Counted from the stretch's first letter, positions 44,436 through 58,081 are shown. The stretch: 64,000 nt of DNA from Cynocephalus volans (GCF_027409185.1 NC_084469.1:32664293-32728292), one strand, 5' to 3'. Notes: generated by a model not told the origin, from the letters alone. Numbers and translations: made by a program.

Positions 44436-44634
44436 TTAATTGATGTTTTAAAATGAAAATAAAAACCTAGAATTTAAATTTCTGGTGATATCTCAGGAAA
44501 GATGAAGTGGTGGAGGGTAGAAAATTAAACATATTTGAAGACTCTCATCTTGTTTTGGAGGGCAGTTAATACAGATTAATGCTAGATTTTGGTTTAAAAA
44601 TTGCATTCAAACTTTATGTTAAAAATAAATAAAC

Positions 44635-44744
44635 GGGGCTGGCTGGTGGCTCATGTGGGAGAGCGTGGTGCTGATAACACCAAGGTCAAGGGTTTGGATC
44701 CCCATACTGGACAGTGGCAAAATAAATAATTAATAAATAATAAA
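44635..44744 (+). mobile_element. CYN SINE monomer
   Basis: tRNA-Ile-like unit with an AATAAATAAT tail and an adjoining (GAAT)n run. Confidence 0.8.
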
Positions 44745-45270
44745 TGAATGAATGAATGAATACTGTATTAAAACGTAAGTGTAGTTCCTTGGAGGGTAAT
44801 GACTGGTTGATTACACAAAGGGAACTTCTAGGTACTGCCAATGTTCCGTTTCTTGATCTGGGATCTGGTTACATGGGTGTATTCAGTTATGACATGTATA
44901 CTTTTCTGTATATATATTATACATCACTAAAAGGTTTTTTAAATTTAAGGGTTACCTTAAATAGCAGAATATAAATAGAACATATATCTTCCTAGCCATT
45001 AGAAAATAAAAGAAAACTTCATCAGCCCAATAAAAGAGAAAACAGAAAAAAAGAATAAAATAACAGGAATGAGCCCAAACATATCTGAGAAAGACATAAG
45101 GCATTGGGTTGAACTCACCTCTATTAAAGCTCAGACTGCATTACAAAATAATCTGGCTATATGTTGTTTGCTAGAGAGACACCAAAAACAAATTGGTAAA
45201 AAGCTGGAAAACGAGAATAGAAAAATTACAGCATAGAAATGTAAAGAAAGCAGGGCACTAGAAAAATGTA

Positions 45271-45430
45271 AAGTGGCTCACTCGGCAAAGTGTGGTGCTG
45301 ATAACACCAAGGCCACGGATTTGGATCCCATATAGGGATGGCCGGTTAGCTCACTGGCTGAGTGCGGTGCGGACGACACCAAGCCAAGGGTTACGATCCC
45401 CTTACCGGTCACAAAAACAACAACAAAAAA
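45271..45430 (+). mobile_element. CYN SINE dimer, 5'-truncated
   Basis: Lacks the GGCCGGCCC start and begins in GTGGCTCACTCGGC. Confidence 0.82.
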
Positions 45431-45639
45431 GAATAAATTGAAAAATCCACTATCAGGGTGCTTGATTTTAACATTCCTCTCTCAGAAATTGACAGATCAA
45501 GTGCACAAAAAAATAAGAAAAAGTATACAGGATTTGAGAATATTTATAATCTCAACAAAAAGTACATATTCTTTTTAAGTACACATGGAACATAAAGGAA
45601 ATATCATTTTACAAATTCCAGAAAGCAAAAACTATATGT

Positions 45640-46280
45640 ATTAGTCAGGGTTCTCTAGAGAAACAGAACCAGTAGAACATATTTAAACATGTACACACAC
45701 ACACACACATACACATGTGAGAGAGTGATTTATTTTAAAGAATTGGCTCACATGGTTCATGATTATGTGGGCTAGCAAGTTTGAAATCTCAACTAGCTGG
45801 CCTGCAGGCTAGAGACCCAGAGAAGAGTTGATACAGTCTTGGGTTCAAAAGCACTCTGGAGACAGAATTTTTTCCTTCTCAGGGTAACCTTAGTCTTTTC
45901 TCCTAAGGCCTTCCACTGATTGGATGAAGCCCACCCCCATTATGAAAAATAATCTGCTTTACTCAAAGTCTACTGATTTAAATATTAATCACATCTAAAA
46001 TATACTTTCAGGGCCAGCCCGTGGCTCACTCAGGAGAGTGCGGTGCTGATAACACCAAGGCCACAGGTTTGGATCCCATATAAGGATGGCCGGTTAGCTC
46101 ACTGGGTGAGCGTGGTGCTGACAACACCAAGTCAAGGGTTAAGATCCCCTTAATGGTCATCTTTTAAAAAAATTTAAAACATAAAATAAAATATACCTTC
46201 ATAGCAACATCTAAACTGGTGTTTGATCAAACACCCGGACTCCACTATTAGCCTAGACAAGTTGACACATAAAATTAATC
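45640..46280 (+). mobile_element. Old interspersed repeat (TATTAGTCAGGG type)
   Basis: Runs from TATTAGTCAGGGTTCTCTAG to AGTTGACACATAAAATTAAT, a familiar mammalian repeat whose family I cannot name with certainty. A (CA)n run and a CYN dimer lie inside. Confidence 0.5.
46011..46187 (+). mobile_element. CYN SINE dimer
   Basis: Duplication AAAATATACTTTCA at 45997-46010 and AAAATATACCTTC from 46188. Confidence 0.9.
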
Positions 46281-47540
46281 ATCACCCCATACATTGGGAT
46301 ATTTATTGCCAACTGAAATAAGTTTAGAAATTTGCAATAAAAAGGTACAAAATTCATCTGAGAGACTTCTGCTTCTGGAAAGATGGAGTATATATACTTT
46401 TCCTTATTCCACCTTCTAAGTACAACTAAAACCCTGGACACTACATATAAAACAAACTTAAGAAGATGAAAGGTGACCCTGTACCACCAACTGCCAAAAA
46501 AAAAAGATGAAAAGTGGGAGTAGAAGACAGAAAGACTAAAGACCCTGGGACCCAAGGAACAACATGATAGTGAGTTCCCTGGATTTCCTTTTTGCCTTTC
46601 ATGTTCCAGTCTTGGAAGTAAAGCAGCTGATAACCCAGAAACACCAATAAGCACAGATTAAAAAAAAAAGCCCCAACAAAAGCCTGCCATCTCTAACCAA
46701 AGGACCAGAAGAGGGGTAACCTAGCAAGACAGAAAACTTTTGACAATAGCCACTCTATTCCAGCCAAATACCACAGAAAAACTGTGGCCACACCCACAAC
46801 TACACCAGCAAAAGTGGAGTGGAGAGCCTAGATTTCCATCTTTCCAAGGATGTAATATGGCAACCAACATTCCTGCTGTGGAGTTTCAGAGAAAGCCAAG
46901 TAGGGAGTGTGGACTTTCACCCCTGCATCTGGTAATGAGGTCTCCCGCACTGCAGGATTAGTGAGGACCGTGTAGGGAACTGGAACTCCCACCCTCACCC
47001 AGCAGTAAGGAGGATCACCCCCATCAATAGATGTCAACACAGGGTAAGTAGGGAACTAGGACTTTTACCTCCATCTGGCAGTACATCCTCTTTCCATGCC
47101 AGAGCAGTGCCAGAGAAAGCCAGCTAAAAAGGTTTAAATAAGATCCAGAGTCTCATAAAATAATACAAAAATGTCCACGTTTCCACTGAAAATTATTCAT
47201 CATACCAAGAACCAGGAAGATCTCAAACTAAATGAAAAAGAAAAAAAAATCAATAGATGCCAACACCCAGAGGACAGGGATGTTAGAATTATCTGAAAAA
47301 TCATTTAAAGCAGCCATAATAAAAATTCTTCAGCAAGAAATTATGAATATACTTGAGACAAATGAAAAAATATAAAACCACAGCAAAGAAACAGAAGTTA
47401 TAAAGAAGAACCAAATGGAAATTTCAGAGCTGAAAAATATAACTGAAATTAATGCTTGATGATTGGGCTCAACAATAGAATGAAGGGAACAGAGAAAAGA
47501 ATCAGTGAACTGGAAAATACAACAATAGAAAACGCTTAAT

Positions 47541-47630
47541 CTGGCTGGCTGGTTATCTCATTTGGTTAGAGCATGGTGTTATAAGACCAAGGTCAAAGGT
47601 TCAGATCCCCATACCAGCCAGCCACCAAAA
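47541..47630 (+). mobile_element. CYN SINE monomer
   Basis: tRNA-Ile-like unit ending CCAGCCAGCCACC, followed by a (CAT)n run. Confidence 0.82.
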
Positions 47631-48307
47631 TCATCATCATCATCACCACCCAATTAGAACAATAGAGGTAAAATAGGCTTAAAAAAAAAAGAGATAGAGA
47701 GAGAGAGACAGAGCGCCTCAGGGAACTGTGATACAATAACAAAAGACCTAACATTTGTATCATTAGAGTCCAAGAAACAAAGGAGAAAGGATTGGGCTTA
47801 AAAAGTACTCAGAGAAATAATGACTGAAAACCTACACATGCAAGAAGCTAAGCAAACCCCAAACAAGATAGATGCAAAGAAATCCGTGGCAAGACACATC
47901 ATAATTATATTTTTAAAAACTAAAAATCTTAAACACAACCAGAGAAAAGTGACAGCTTACCTTCAGGATGGAAACAATTTAAACAACAGTGAATTTCTCA
48001 CCAAGAACCAGGGGTTGGAGACCAGAGAAAGTGGCACATTATTTTTCAAGTGCTGAAAGAAAAGAACAGTCAACCCAGCATTCTATACCCAGCAAAAATA
48101 TCCTCCAGGAATGAAGGGGAAATGAAGACAGTTTCAGATAAAGGAAAACTAAGAGAATATGTCACCATCAGACCTATCCTAAAAAAGAAAGAAAAAAAAA
48201 GATAAAGGAAGTTCTCTAAACAGAAAGGAAATAATAAAAGAAGAAACTTTGAAATATCAGGGAGGAAGATAGCAAATATATGGTAAATACAATGAGTTTT
48301 TGTTCTT

Positions 48308-48482
48308 CTTTTTTTTTTTTTTTTTTTTTAAGATGACCAGTAAGGGGATCTTAACCCTTGACTTGGTGTTGTCAGCACCACGCTCACCCAGTGAGCGAAC
48401 CGGCCATCCGTATATGGGATCCGAACCCAGGGCCTTGGTGTTATCAGCACCGCACTCTCCCGAGTGAGCCACGGGCAGGCCC
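48308..48482 (-). mobile_element. CYN SINE dimer
   Basis: T tail and antisense dimer flanked by TGAGTTTTTGTTCT and TGAGTTTTTCTTCT. Confidence 0.9.
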
Positions 48483-49780
48483 TGAGTTTTTCTTCTCCTC
48501 TTGAGTTTCTGAAATCATTTTTGATGGTTGAAACAAAACAACACTTTCTGCTGTTTTTCTAAATATATCTAGAGGAAATATTTAAGACCAATTATAAATG
48601 GAGGAGAATAAAGGAACATAAAAGAGGGTAAGGTTTCCACACTTTACTTGAATTGATAAAATGACAACACATATAGTGTGTGATAAGTTCTGTATATATA
48701 ATATAATACCTAGATCAACCACTAAACACATTATACAAAGAAGACACATTCAAAAATACTATAAATAAATAGAAATTGAATTCTAAGAAATGTTCAAGTA
48801 ACCCACAGAAAGGCAGGAACAAGAAAGCAAAGAAATGGAAAACAAAGAGAACAAACAGAAAACAAAAAAATAAAATGTCAGACTCAAGCTTAGCCTATCA
48901 ATAATTATATTAAATGTAAATGGTCTAATATATAAACTAAAAGATACAGATTGACAAAGTGGATTAAAAAGCAAGACCCAACATATAGTGTCTACAAGAA
49001 ACTCACTTCAAATATAATAATACATATAGGCAGGTTGAAAGTAAAAGGATGAGGGAAAAAAGATGTATCAGGCAAACATTAATCAAATGAAGGCAGAAGT
49101 ACCTATATTAAAAGTACACTTCAGAGCAAAGAAAATTACCAGAGATAGAGAGGGTCATTATACAATAGATGGGTCAATCTGCCAAAAAGACATAGCAATC
49201 CTAAATGTGTAAGCACCAAACAATAGAGCTGCAGAATATGTAAAGCTAAATTCATAGAACTGAAATGCACAATAACAGTTGGCAATTTCATGAATCTATC
49301 AACAATTGTTAGAATAACTAGGCAGAAAACAAGGATATGTAAGAACTGAACAACACCATCAACCAACAGGATCTAATTGACATTTATAGAACACTCTTCC
49401 TACAACAGTAGAACAATCTTTTCAAGTGCTCACAGAAAAACAGGAATAGAGTAGAATTTCCTCAACTTGATAAAGAGTATCTACAAATATCCTACAGCTA
49501 ACATTATACTTAATGATGAAAGACTGAATGCTTTCTCTGTAAAATCAGAAACTAGGCAAGAATGGCTGCTCTCACTGTTCTTGTTGTAGTATTTAAAATA
49601 GTACTGGAAGTTCTAGCCAGTATTTAACGCAGTACTTAGCATAGTACTTAACACAGTACTAGAAGTTCTAGCCAGTGCGATAAGCAAGAAAAGGAAATAA
49701 AGGGCATATAGGTCAGAAAGGAAAAAATAAAACTGTTCTTATTTGTAAATTAATGATTGTCTACATAGAAAATCTTAAGG

Positions 49781-49884
<104 letters not shown>

Positions 49885-50680
49885 AAAACTCCTGGAAATA
49901 ATAAATGAGTTCAGCAAGGATGCAAGGTACAAGGTAAACATACAAAAATCAATTGTATTTCTATATACTAGCAATGAACACATGAACACCAAAATAAGAA
50001 ATGCAATACCATTTACAATTGTGGGGGAAAAAAAAGATAATACTTAGGTGTAAATCTAACAAAATATATTTAAGGCCTATATGCTGAAAACTATACAACA
50101 CTGAAGAAAGAAATCAAAGAGGACCTAAATGAATGAAGAAACATATCATGTTCACGGATTGTAAGCCTCAACATAGCAAAGATGGCAATTCTCTCCAAAT
50201 TGATATTCAAGTTTAACATAATTCCTATCAAAATCCTAAGATTTCTGAACATATGGATAAGATTATTTAAAACTTTATATGGAAAGGCAAAGGCACTAGA
50301 ATAGCTAAAACAAGTTTTTAAAAGAAGAATGAAGTGGGAGGGATCAGTTTATCCGATTTCAAGACTTTTTATGTAGCTAGAGTAATCAAGACTGTGTGGT
50401 GTAGGTAGACAGACAGACATATACATCAACAGAACAGAACGGAGAACCCAGAAATAGACCCACACAATTATGGCCAACTGATTTTTGACGAAGGTACAAA
50501 AGCAAATCAATGGAGGGAAGATAGTCTGTATAACAAGTGGTGCTAGAGCAATTGAGCATTCATAGGCAAAAAGAAAAGAAAAAGAACCTTGATTTTAAAT
50601 GTAAAATATAGAATGATAAAACTTTTACAAACAAAAAACATTAGAGAAGAATTTGGGGATCTAGAGTTAAGCAGAGTTTT

Positions 50681-50877
50681 TATTTTTATTTATTTTTATT
50701 TTTTATTTTTTATTTTTTCTTAAAAGATGACCGGTAAGGGGATCTTAACCCTTGACTTGGTGTTGTCAGCACCACGCTCACCCAGTGAGCAAACCGGCCA
50801 TCCCTATATGGGATCCGAACCCGCAGCCTCGGCGCTCCCAGCGCCACACTCTCCCGAGTGAGCCACGGGCTCGGCCC
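50681..50877 (-). mobile_element. CYN SINE dimer, long T/A tail
   Basis: Flanked by TAAGCAGAGTTTT at 50668-50680 and 50878-50890. Confidence 0.9.
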
Positions 50878-50986
50878 TAAGCAGAGTTTTTAGAGTTGAC
50901 ACCAAAAGCACAATTCATAAAAGGAAATACTGATAAGCCAGACTTTGTCAAAATTTAAAACTTTTACTGCAAAAAGACTCCTAAGA

Positions 50987-51171
50987 AGGGCCGCACCGTG
51001 GCTCACTTGGGAGAGTGTGGTGTTGATAACACCAAGGCCGCGGGTTCGGATCCCTATATAGGGATGGCCGGTTTGCTCACTTCAGAGAGCGTGGTGCTGA
51101 CAACACCAAGTCAAGGGTTAAGATCCCCTTATCAGTCATCTTTTTAAAAAAATAAATAAATAAATAAAAAT
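50987..51171 (+). mobile_element. CYN SINE dimer
   Basis: Flanked by AAAAAGACTCCTAAGA at 50971-50986 and from 51172. Confidence 0.9.
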
Positions 51172-51366
51172 AAAAAGACTCCTAAGATAATGAAAAGATA
51201 AGTTACAGACTTGGAGAAAATACTGTAAGCCACATATCCAATAAAGAACTAGTATCTAGACTATATAAAGAACTCTCCAAAATCAACAGTAAAAATGAAC
51301 CATCCCATTAGAACCTGGGCAAAACATGAAGAGACATTTTACTAAAGAAGATGCAGAGAGGGTAAT

Positions 51367-51759
51367 TGATGTAGTTTGGCTGTGTTTGTTTCCCCAAAGC
51401 TCATGTTGAAATCTGATCCCCAATGTGGCAATGTTGGGAGGTATTTGGGTTATGGGGGTGGATGCCTCAGGAACAGATTAATGCCTTCGGGCGGGGCCGG
51501 GGGGGTGTGAGGGGGTGGGAGTGACTTCTCCCTCCATCAAGGACCCTGGCACCTGCCCTCCCTCTCTCTCTTGCTTCCTCTCTCCCCATGGGACCTTACA
51601 CCCGCCAGCTGCCTGCTGCTTTCCGCCATGAGTAGAAGCAGCCTGAAGCCTGCGCTAGATGCAGCTGTCCCAGAATCGTGAGCCAAATAAACCTTTTTAA
51701 AAATAAATTACCCGGTCTCAGATATTCTGTTACTAGCAACAGAAAAACAGACTAATACA
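51367..51759 (+). mobile_element. MaLR (MST/THE1-type) solo LTR
   Basis: Begins TGATGTAGTTTGGCTGTG, has AATAAACC near its 3' end and ends CAGACTAATACA, the ERVL-MaLR LTR pattern. Five-base flanks GTAAT (51362-51366) and GCAAT (51760-51764) fit a duplication with one change. It lies inside the L1 and carries no coding part. Confidence 0.85.
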
Positions 51760-52630
51760 GCAATTAAGAACATGAAAAAATATTCAACATCATTACCCAC
51801 TAGGGAACTGCAAATTAAAGCCATAATGAAATATCACTACACACCTGTCAAAGTGACTAAAATGATGACAACACCAAACGCTGGCAAGGATGCAGAGAAA
51901 CTGGATCGCTCATACATTGCTGGTGGGAATGTAAAATGTTACACCCACACTGGAAAATGCAACTACCATGAGACCCAGAAGTTGTACACTTGCGTGTTTT
52001 CCTAGAGAAACGAAGACATGTTCACACAAAGATCTGTACACTAATGTTTATAGCAGCTGTGTTTGTTAATAGCCAACACCTGGAATCAGCCTGCGTGTCC
52101 TTTAGTAGGTGAATGGTTAAAAAAAAACTGTGGTCCATCCATAATGCGGAATGTCACTCAGCAAAAAAAAAAAAAAAAAAAATGAACTACTTAGAAATGC
52201 AACAACCTGGATGAATCTCCAGAGAATTATGCCGAGTGAAAAAAGCCAATTCCTAAAGGTTACCTCCTGTATGATTCGATTTACATAACATTCTTGAAAT
52301 GACAAAATTATGGAAATGAAGAACAGGTTAGTAGTTGCCAGGGGTAAGGAGAGGTAGGGGTGGAAAGGAAGTGGGTGTGGCTATAAAAGGGCAATTTAGG
52401 GGATCTTTGCAGTGATAGGAATGTTCTGTGTTTTGACAGAACAATGTCAGTTTTCTGGTTGTGACATTGTACTATAGTTTTGCAAAATGTTACCATTGGG
52501 GGAAACTGGGTAAAGAGAAATTATATGGGATCTCTCTGCATAACTTCTTGCAACTGCATGTGTTTAGAGTGATCTCAAAATAAAAAATATAATTTCAAAG
52601 AACACCTGAAATGTATTTATTTATTTATGT

Positions 52631-52718
52631 TTTTTGGCAGCTGGCTGGCAACCGATTGAACACTGGACCTTGGTATTATCAACACCACACTCTAACCAAT
52701 TGAGCTAACCAGCCAGCC
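52631..52718 (-). mobile_element. CYN SINE monomer
   Basis: Antisense tRNA-Ile-like unit, diverged. Confidence 0.78.
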
Positions 52719-52778
52719 CTTGAAATTTAAAAAATATCTTTTTCAATAACTCCACTGAAAAAAATAAAAATTGACCTA

Positions 52779-52835
52779 TGTCTGGGGTTCGATCCCTGTG
52801 CAGCCAGCCAAATAAATAAATAAATGAATAAATAT
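52779..52835 (+). mobile_element. CYN SINE, 5'-truncated
   Basis: Only GGGGTTCGATCCCTGTGCAG and an AAATAAAT tail remain. Confidence 0.6.
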
Positions 52836-52916
52836 AAAAATTGAAAATACAGTCTTTACTTCTGAAAGCTCATTATATTGAAAGTAACTACAATTCCAAT
52901 ACCAAACAGCTTTTAT

Positions 52917-53094
52917 TTTATTTAATTATTTTTTTTTTTTTTCTGACTCGTAAGGGGATCGCAACCCTCCGCATGGTGTGGTCCACACCATGCTCAGCCA
53001 GTGAGCGCACCGGCCATCCCTATATAGGATCCGAACCCGCGGCCTCAGCACTACCAGCACCGCACTCTCCCGAGTGAGCCATGGGGCCGGCCCC
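52917..53094 (-). mobile_element. CYN SINE dimer (variant second unit)
   Basis: Carries the CATGGTGTGGTCCACACC variant second unit, related to the copy at 15898. Confidence 0.87.
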
Positions 53095-54045
53095 AGCCCC
53101 CAACCAGCTTTTAAAAATAAAGGGAGTTTTGGCTCATTGAACTTCAGAATTGTCTGATACAGCCACCAAGAACCTGGTTTCTTTCCTTTACTTTTTTTCG
53201 TTTTATCTTCTCTGACATTAGCTTCATTCTAAGGCCAGATCCCCTTGTGATCACAAGATGGATGCCAACAGCTCACCTAGGATTATATATTTCCTTGTCC
53301 ACATCCAGAGAAAGTTTGTATACCTCAACCATAAAACAAAAGTCTTGGATTTTGTTATGAAAGGACCAACTTACTTCCTGTTTCGGTCCCTAAACCAATC
53401 ACTATGACCATGGGACTATCCCAGCCAGCTTATGTCAGGGTACTTGTTGGGGCCCTAAACTGTGTCAAAGAGAAGGGAGTCTATTGAGTGGCCTAGGTCC
53501 ACTCATGCGGTCCACTCATGCAGCTGAGATAAAGTCAATGTCACCAAAAATCCTAAGGATGAGGTAGGAGTAGTATCTCCAAAGGAAAAAAAAAGGAAGG
53601 AAAAGGTGAATGTATCTTGGATAGGCCTCCAACTAATGTCTTCTACACAAATTCTTTAGAAATGAACCGCACTAGAGCACTGGATTAGGTTTCTTGGGAT
53701 GCATGCAACAGAAATCAACTCTAGCTAACTTAATCGAACAGAGTCTTCTTAGAAAGAGATTCAGGGGCTCGTTGGATGCAAGAGAACACTGACAAGACAG
53801 GACTGCCCGGGAATCAGGTAGCTCTGGGGGACTTAGTAGCAGGAACAGCTCTACAGCTTTTCCTGAGCACTTTGCTGAAATGAATGAAGTCTGTTTCAAT
53901 ATTTTCTTCTCATGTCACCTCATTCACCATTTGAAATCTTAGGAGAAAGAGTGTAATTGTTCATGATTAGGTCGCACCCTGGGCTGAACTCAGGTAATGA
54001 CAAGAAGAATCTAGTGGAAGGAACTTACAAAGACATTTTAGCTTT
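53095..54045. other. Intergenic, no gene seen
   Basis: No recognised exon or RNA gene. Confidence 0.4.
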
Positions 54046-54146
54046 CTTGTTTTTCTTTTTCATGGCTGGCTGGTACCAGGATCCAAACCCTTGATCTTGG
54101 TGTAAAATACCACACTCTAACCAACTGAGCTAACCAGCCAGGCTCC
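54046..54146 (-). mobile_element. CYN SINE monomer
   Basis: Flanked by CATTTTAGCTTT at 54034-54045 and 54147-54158. Confidence 0.87.
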
Positions 54147-54744
54147 CATTTTAGCTTTCATACTGAGAGGAAAAGGTGCCTACTTTTACAGTGCCATCAA
54201 GTTTGCACTCATTTGTGGAGATATAATCCCTCAAAAGGAAATTAGAGTCCTCTTATCCCAGAGGAATGATGCTGGATGAAAAAATTACAAATTCTCACCT
54301 TGGGTTCTACATTATAAAACATGTAGGATGCCACAAAGCAGTACTCAAATGAAAAGTATAATTGAAATAGATTTACCTAAAAAGCAAGAACCGTTGAAAA
54401 TAAGTGAACCAAGATTTCAACTCAAGATAGTAGAAAGAAAATATGAAGATAGGCTCAAAATACGAGGAATTATTTTTTTTTAATTTTATTTTGTTGATAC
54501 AAGGAATTATTAAAGATAAATGTAGATATTCATCAAATAGAAAAAAATTAATGAGCAATTGACTAATAAAATTAGAAACTGGTTCTTTAAATAGTTCAGT
54601 AAAATAGACCAATCTTTGGCAAGTTTGATGAAGACAGAAAGAAGGAGGGGGGACAGGATAGGGAGAAAGAGAGAGAGAATACAAATAAACAATATTGGGA
54701 GTCATAATTATAGATAAGGAGATTTTAACAAGTGATAAAAGTAT

Positions 54745-54865
54745 TTTGGCTTTTTCTGTTGTTGACCTTTTTTTTGGCAGCTTGCCAGTAAGGGGACCTG
54801 AACCCTTGATCTTGGTGTTACCAACACCATGCTCTAACCAACTGAGCTAACTGGTTAGCCTGCAA
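54745..54865 (-). mobile_element. CYN SINE monomer
   Basis: Flanked by GTGATAAAAGTAT at 54732-54744 and ATGATAAAAGTAT at 54866-54878. Confidence 0.87.
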
Positions 54866-55636
54866 ATGATAAAAGTATGTGTTCAACTTTATACTAATAA
54901 ATTTGAACATCCATATGAAATAGGAGATTTTATTGGAAAATATAAATGACCAAAATCGACTCAAGAAGTAGAAAACTCAACAGACCAGTCATTAGGAGCT
55001 GGAAAGGTATTCAAAGAGCTATCTCCCAAATGACGTCAGGTCCAGATGGGTTTATAGGTGAATTTCACCAGTCTACATAGATCAGAAAATCCCTGTGATC
55101 TATAACTGTCCCAGAGAATATAAAGTCTCCCAAATTATTTTGCAAGGCTAGCACAACCCTGATCACAAAACAAAATAAAATAAACACACAAACAGAAAAA
55201 CAGACAAAACGCCCAAAAGAAATCTATAGGCCACACCTATTTTTTAATTTAGATGCAGAAGTTCTAAATAAAATGTAAGCAAATCAACCCAGAATTATGT
55301 TAAAAGAATAATTCATAATGACCAACTAGGGTTAATTCTAAGCATTCAAAGATGCAAATTTGAAAATGTGCTAACATAACATAACTCAGGACATTGACAT
55401 CTGAAGAAAGTAAAACATTGATCACTTCAGTAGGTTCCAAAGCATCTGAGTCTTTTTTCTATATTTGGAAAATCCTTCAACTCAGGAATCTTTGGAGAAG
55501 CAGAATATATTTCTCATTACAGAAGCTGAAAATGCCAGATACTTCCTTTTCTAGACTCCCCTGCAGCTGGGTCACAGGCACATGACCAGTTAGACCCACA
55601 CCCAGACTTTGAATAAGAGCTAGTATCACAAAGGAA

Positions 55637-55743
55637 GGGGTTGGCTGGTTAGCTCAGTTGGTTAGAGTGCAGCCTTATAACACCAAGGGCACCAGTTCAG
55701 ATTCCCAGTACCAGCCAGCTGCCAAAAAACAAAAAGCAAAAAA
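55637..55743 (+). mobile_element. CYN SINE monomer
   Basis: tRNA-Ile-like unit flanked by CACAAAGGAA and CTCAAAGGAA. Confidence 0.85.
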
Positions 55744-56394
55744 CTCAAAGGAATAAGAATAGTGCATAATTGTCTCTGCAGAGAGGAGGTTGTGGTAACA
55801 AAGAGTTTCTGGCTCAGCAGCTGGAGCCATGCAAGCAAGCTTCAGTCTTGCCGCAGGAGCAGAGCTCACCAGACTGGTTCTGCAGCCTGGTTCTGGACAG
55901 TGTTCCTGGCTGCATGGTCCTATGTCTGGTTCTCCAAGCCTCACTATCTGTGAAGTAGCTCATGTATTTTTAACAAATTCCTTTCCAGCCTAAATTAGCC
56001 AGAACATTTTCTGTTGCTTACAACACTGTTCCACCAGTGCAGTCAAAATCAACAGCCTCAGGTTCTTACTCAGCATCATGGCTTCTCTCTGTGTCCCACC
56101 TCACTTCCTGGTACTAACTGCCTCATTTTCTCCACATTTTCCATTACCTTTTGTAGCTAGAAAATCATATAAATAGCAAGTCTATGGATTAACTGCATCA
56201 GGCTCAAGTGTCCAGTCACCAGCTATAAGCAGTTAGGAGCAGGCTCATACAGTTGCATGGTGCCCCTTCTGGGGAACAGCAGGTGAGTATTTTCATCATC
56301 TTCTAATGATGGCAGTGAACCAACAGACGTGGTGGCTGACTTTCTGAAACAGACTCCTAACCTGGCCTTAGGAAGTCAGAAAAGGCTTTCCAGA

Positions 56395-56568
56395 CAGGCC
56401 GGCCCATGGCTCACTCGGGAGAGTGTGGTGCTGATAACACCAAGGCCACAGGTTCAGATACTATATAGGGATGGCCGGTTAGCTCACTGGGTGAGCATGG
56501 TGCTGACAACACCAAGTCAAGGGTTAAGATCCCCTTACCGGTCATCTTTTAAAAAAAAAAGAAAGAAA
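56395..56568 (+). mobile_element. CYN SINE dimer
   Basis: Flanked by GAAAAGGCTTTCCAGA on both sides (from 56379 and 56569). Confidence 0.9.
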
Positions 56569-56569
56569 G

Positions 56570-57830
56570 AAAAGGCTTTCCAGAGGAAGAAATTCTGAGC
56601 TGGAACTTGCCAGATAAGTAAGAGTTAGGCAGAAGAAGGAGAAAGTTCAAGTGCAGGAAAGAAATGATCAAGAGAGAGGGCAGAGTAGCAAAAACTGGGG
56701 CTGGACAGATAGGCAAAGATGAGATCTCACAGGACCTCGTAGGCCATGTTAGGGGCTTTAGACTTCCTCCTGAGAGCTATAAGGAGCCATTGGTGAGCTC
56801 CAAGCAGTGAAAGTGGAGCAAATTTGCAGTTCTGAAAGCCCATTCTGGCAGAGAATGGAGAGAAGAAGGAAATCAGAAAGTTGGGAGAAGGGCCAGCCCA
56901 TGGCTCACTCGGGAGAGTGTGGTGCTGATAACACCAAGGCCACGGGTTCGGATCCCTATGTAGGGATGGCCGGTTAGCTCACTGGGTGAGCGTGGTGCTG
57001 ACAACACCAAGTCAAGGGTAAAGATTCCCTTACCAGTCATCAAAAAAAAAAAAAAAAAGAAAGAAAGAAAGAAAGAAAGGAAGTTGGTAGACCAGCTAGG
57101 AGGCTTTCGCAGGGAAGTATTAGAAGACGGTGCCCCGGACAAGGAACGGGGGCGGTGGGGATGGAGAGCAGATGGAGAGACCGGAGATAAAATCAGCAGG
57201 ACTGGTGGTAGGTTGGGTGTGGGGATCAAGGCGGGAGGAGGTAGGGGTGACTCTCAGGGATTTTGTTTGTACTGACCGAGTCAGTGAGTGGATGTTGGTA
57301 CCGTTCACCAGGTTGAACAACTCAGGAGAATCTATTTGGAGAGAGATGATGAGCTCAGTCTTGAAAATATTGTTTTAGTGCCTGTGGGACATCCAAGTAG
57401 AGAAGCCCAAAAGGCAGTTGGACATATGTGTTTGGGTCTCCGGAGAGGAGTCTGGACTAGAGATACAGATCTGAGAGTCATTGGGGTCTAAGGGGTTGAA
57501 GACAAGGGAATGAATGAGGATAATCTCAGGTGGTTGTGTAGCATAAGAAAAAAAGAGGGCCTAAGAACCAACTCTGGGGGCAGGTAAATTGTTCAGGAAG
57601 GGCAGAGGAAGAGGAATCCACAAAGGAGGTTGAGAAGGACCAATCAGACGGGTAAGAGGAGAACCAAGAAAATTACAGCATCTTGTCTGACAGAGGCCAA
57701 AGAAAGATTCCCAAGGAGAGAGCGGCCATGGGTGTGCAGGCTGTGGAGATCAAGTGAGATCGTAATGGAGAAGGGTCCTGTGGTTGTAGAGGAAGGGAGG
57801 GCACCTGGCCTCAGCGAGAACTGAGTCAAT
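56570..57830 (+). mobile_element. Ancient mid-repetitive element
   Basis: GACCTCGTAGGCCATGTTAG, GACATCCAAGTAGAGAAG, GGCAGTTGGACATATG and ACTGACAGAGGCCAAAG-like text occurs in many mammalian loci in this order. The family name is not recalled with confidence. A CYN dimer splits it. Confidence 0.45.
56890..57077 (+). mobile_element. CYN SINE dimer
   Basis: Dimer with an A then (GAAA)n tail, flanked by AGAAAGTTGG and AGGAAGTTGG. Confidence 0.88.
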
Positions 57831-58081
57831 GGAGAAGTGAGGGGAAGAAATCAACCTAGAGTGCAGTGAGAAGGCAGGGGGAGGTGAAGCAGGAGAGAAT
57901 TAAAATTAGGCAACTCTAAAAATGCAGCCGTGAAGGGGGGCAGAGGGTGGCATCCGGAGAGGTTGGTAAAAGATGGATGAGAGGGGGTGGAGGAGTTCAC
58001 TCCTGATCTCCCCAGTGCAATAGGAAAGTTGGAGAGAGAAGAGCCAAAAGGAGGGCTTGGGGGAAAGTTGTGGACGGAGGT

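Noticed and set aside
46253-46654. 133-residue minus-strand frame
   Set aside because: Hydrophobic translation of AT-rich repeat DNA with no conserved motif.
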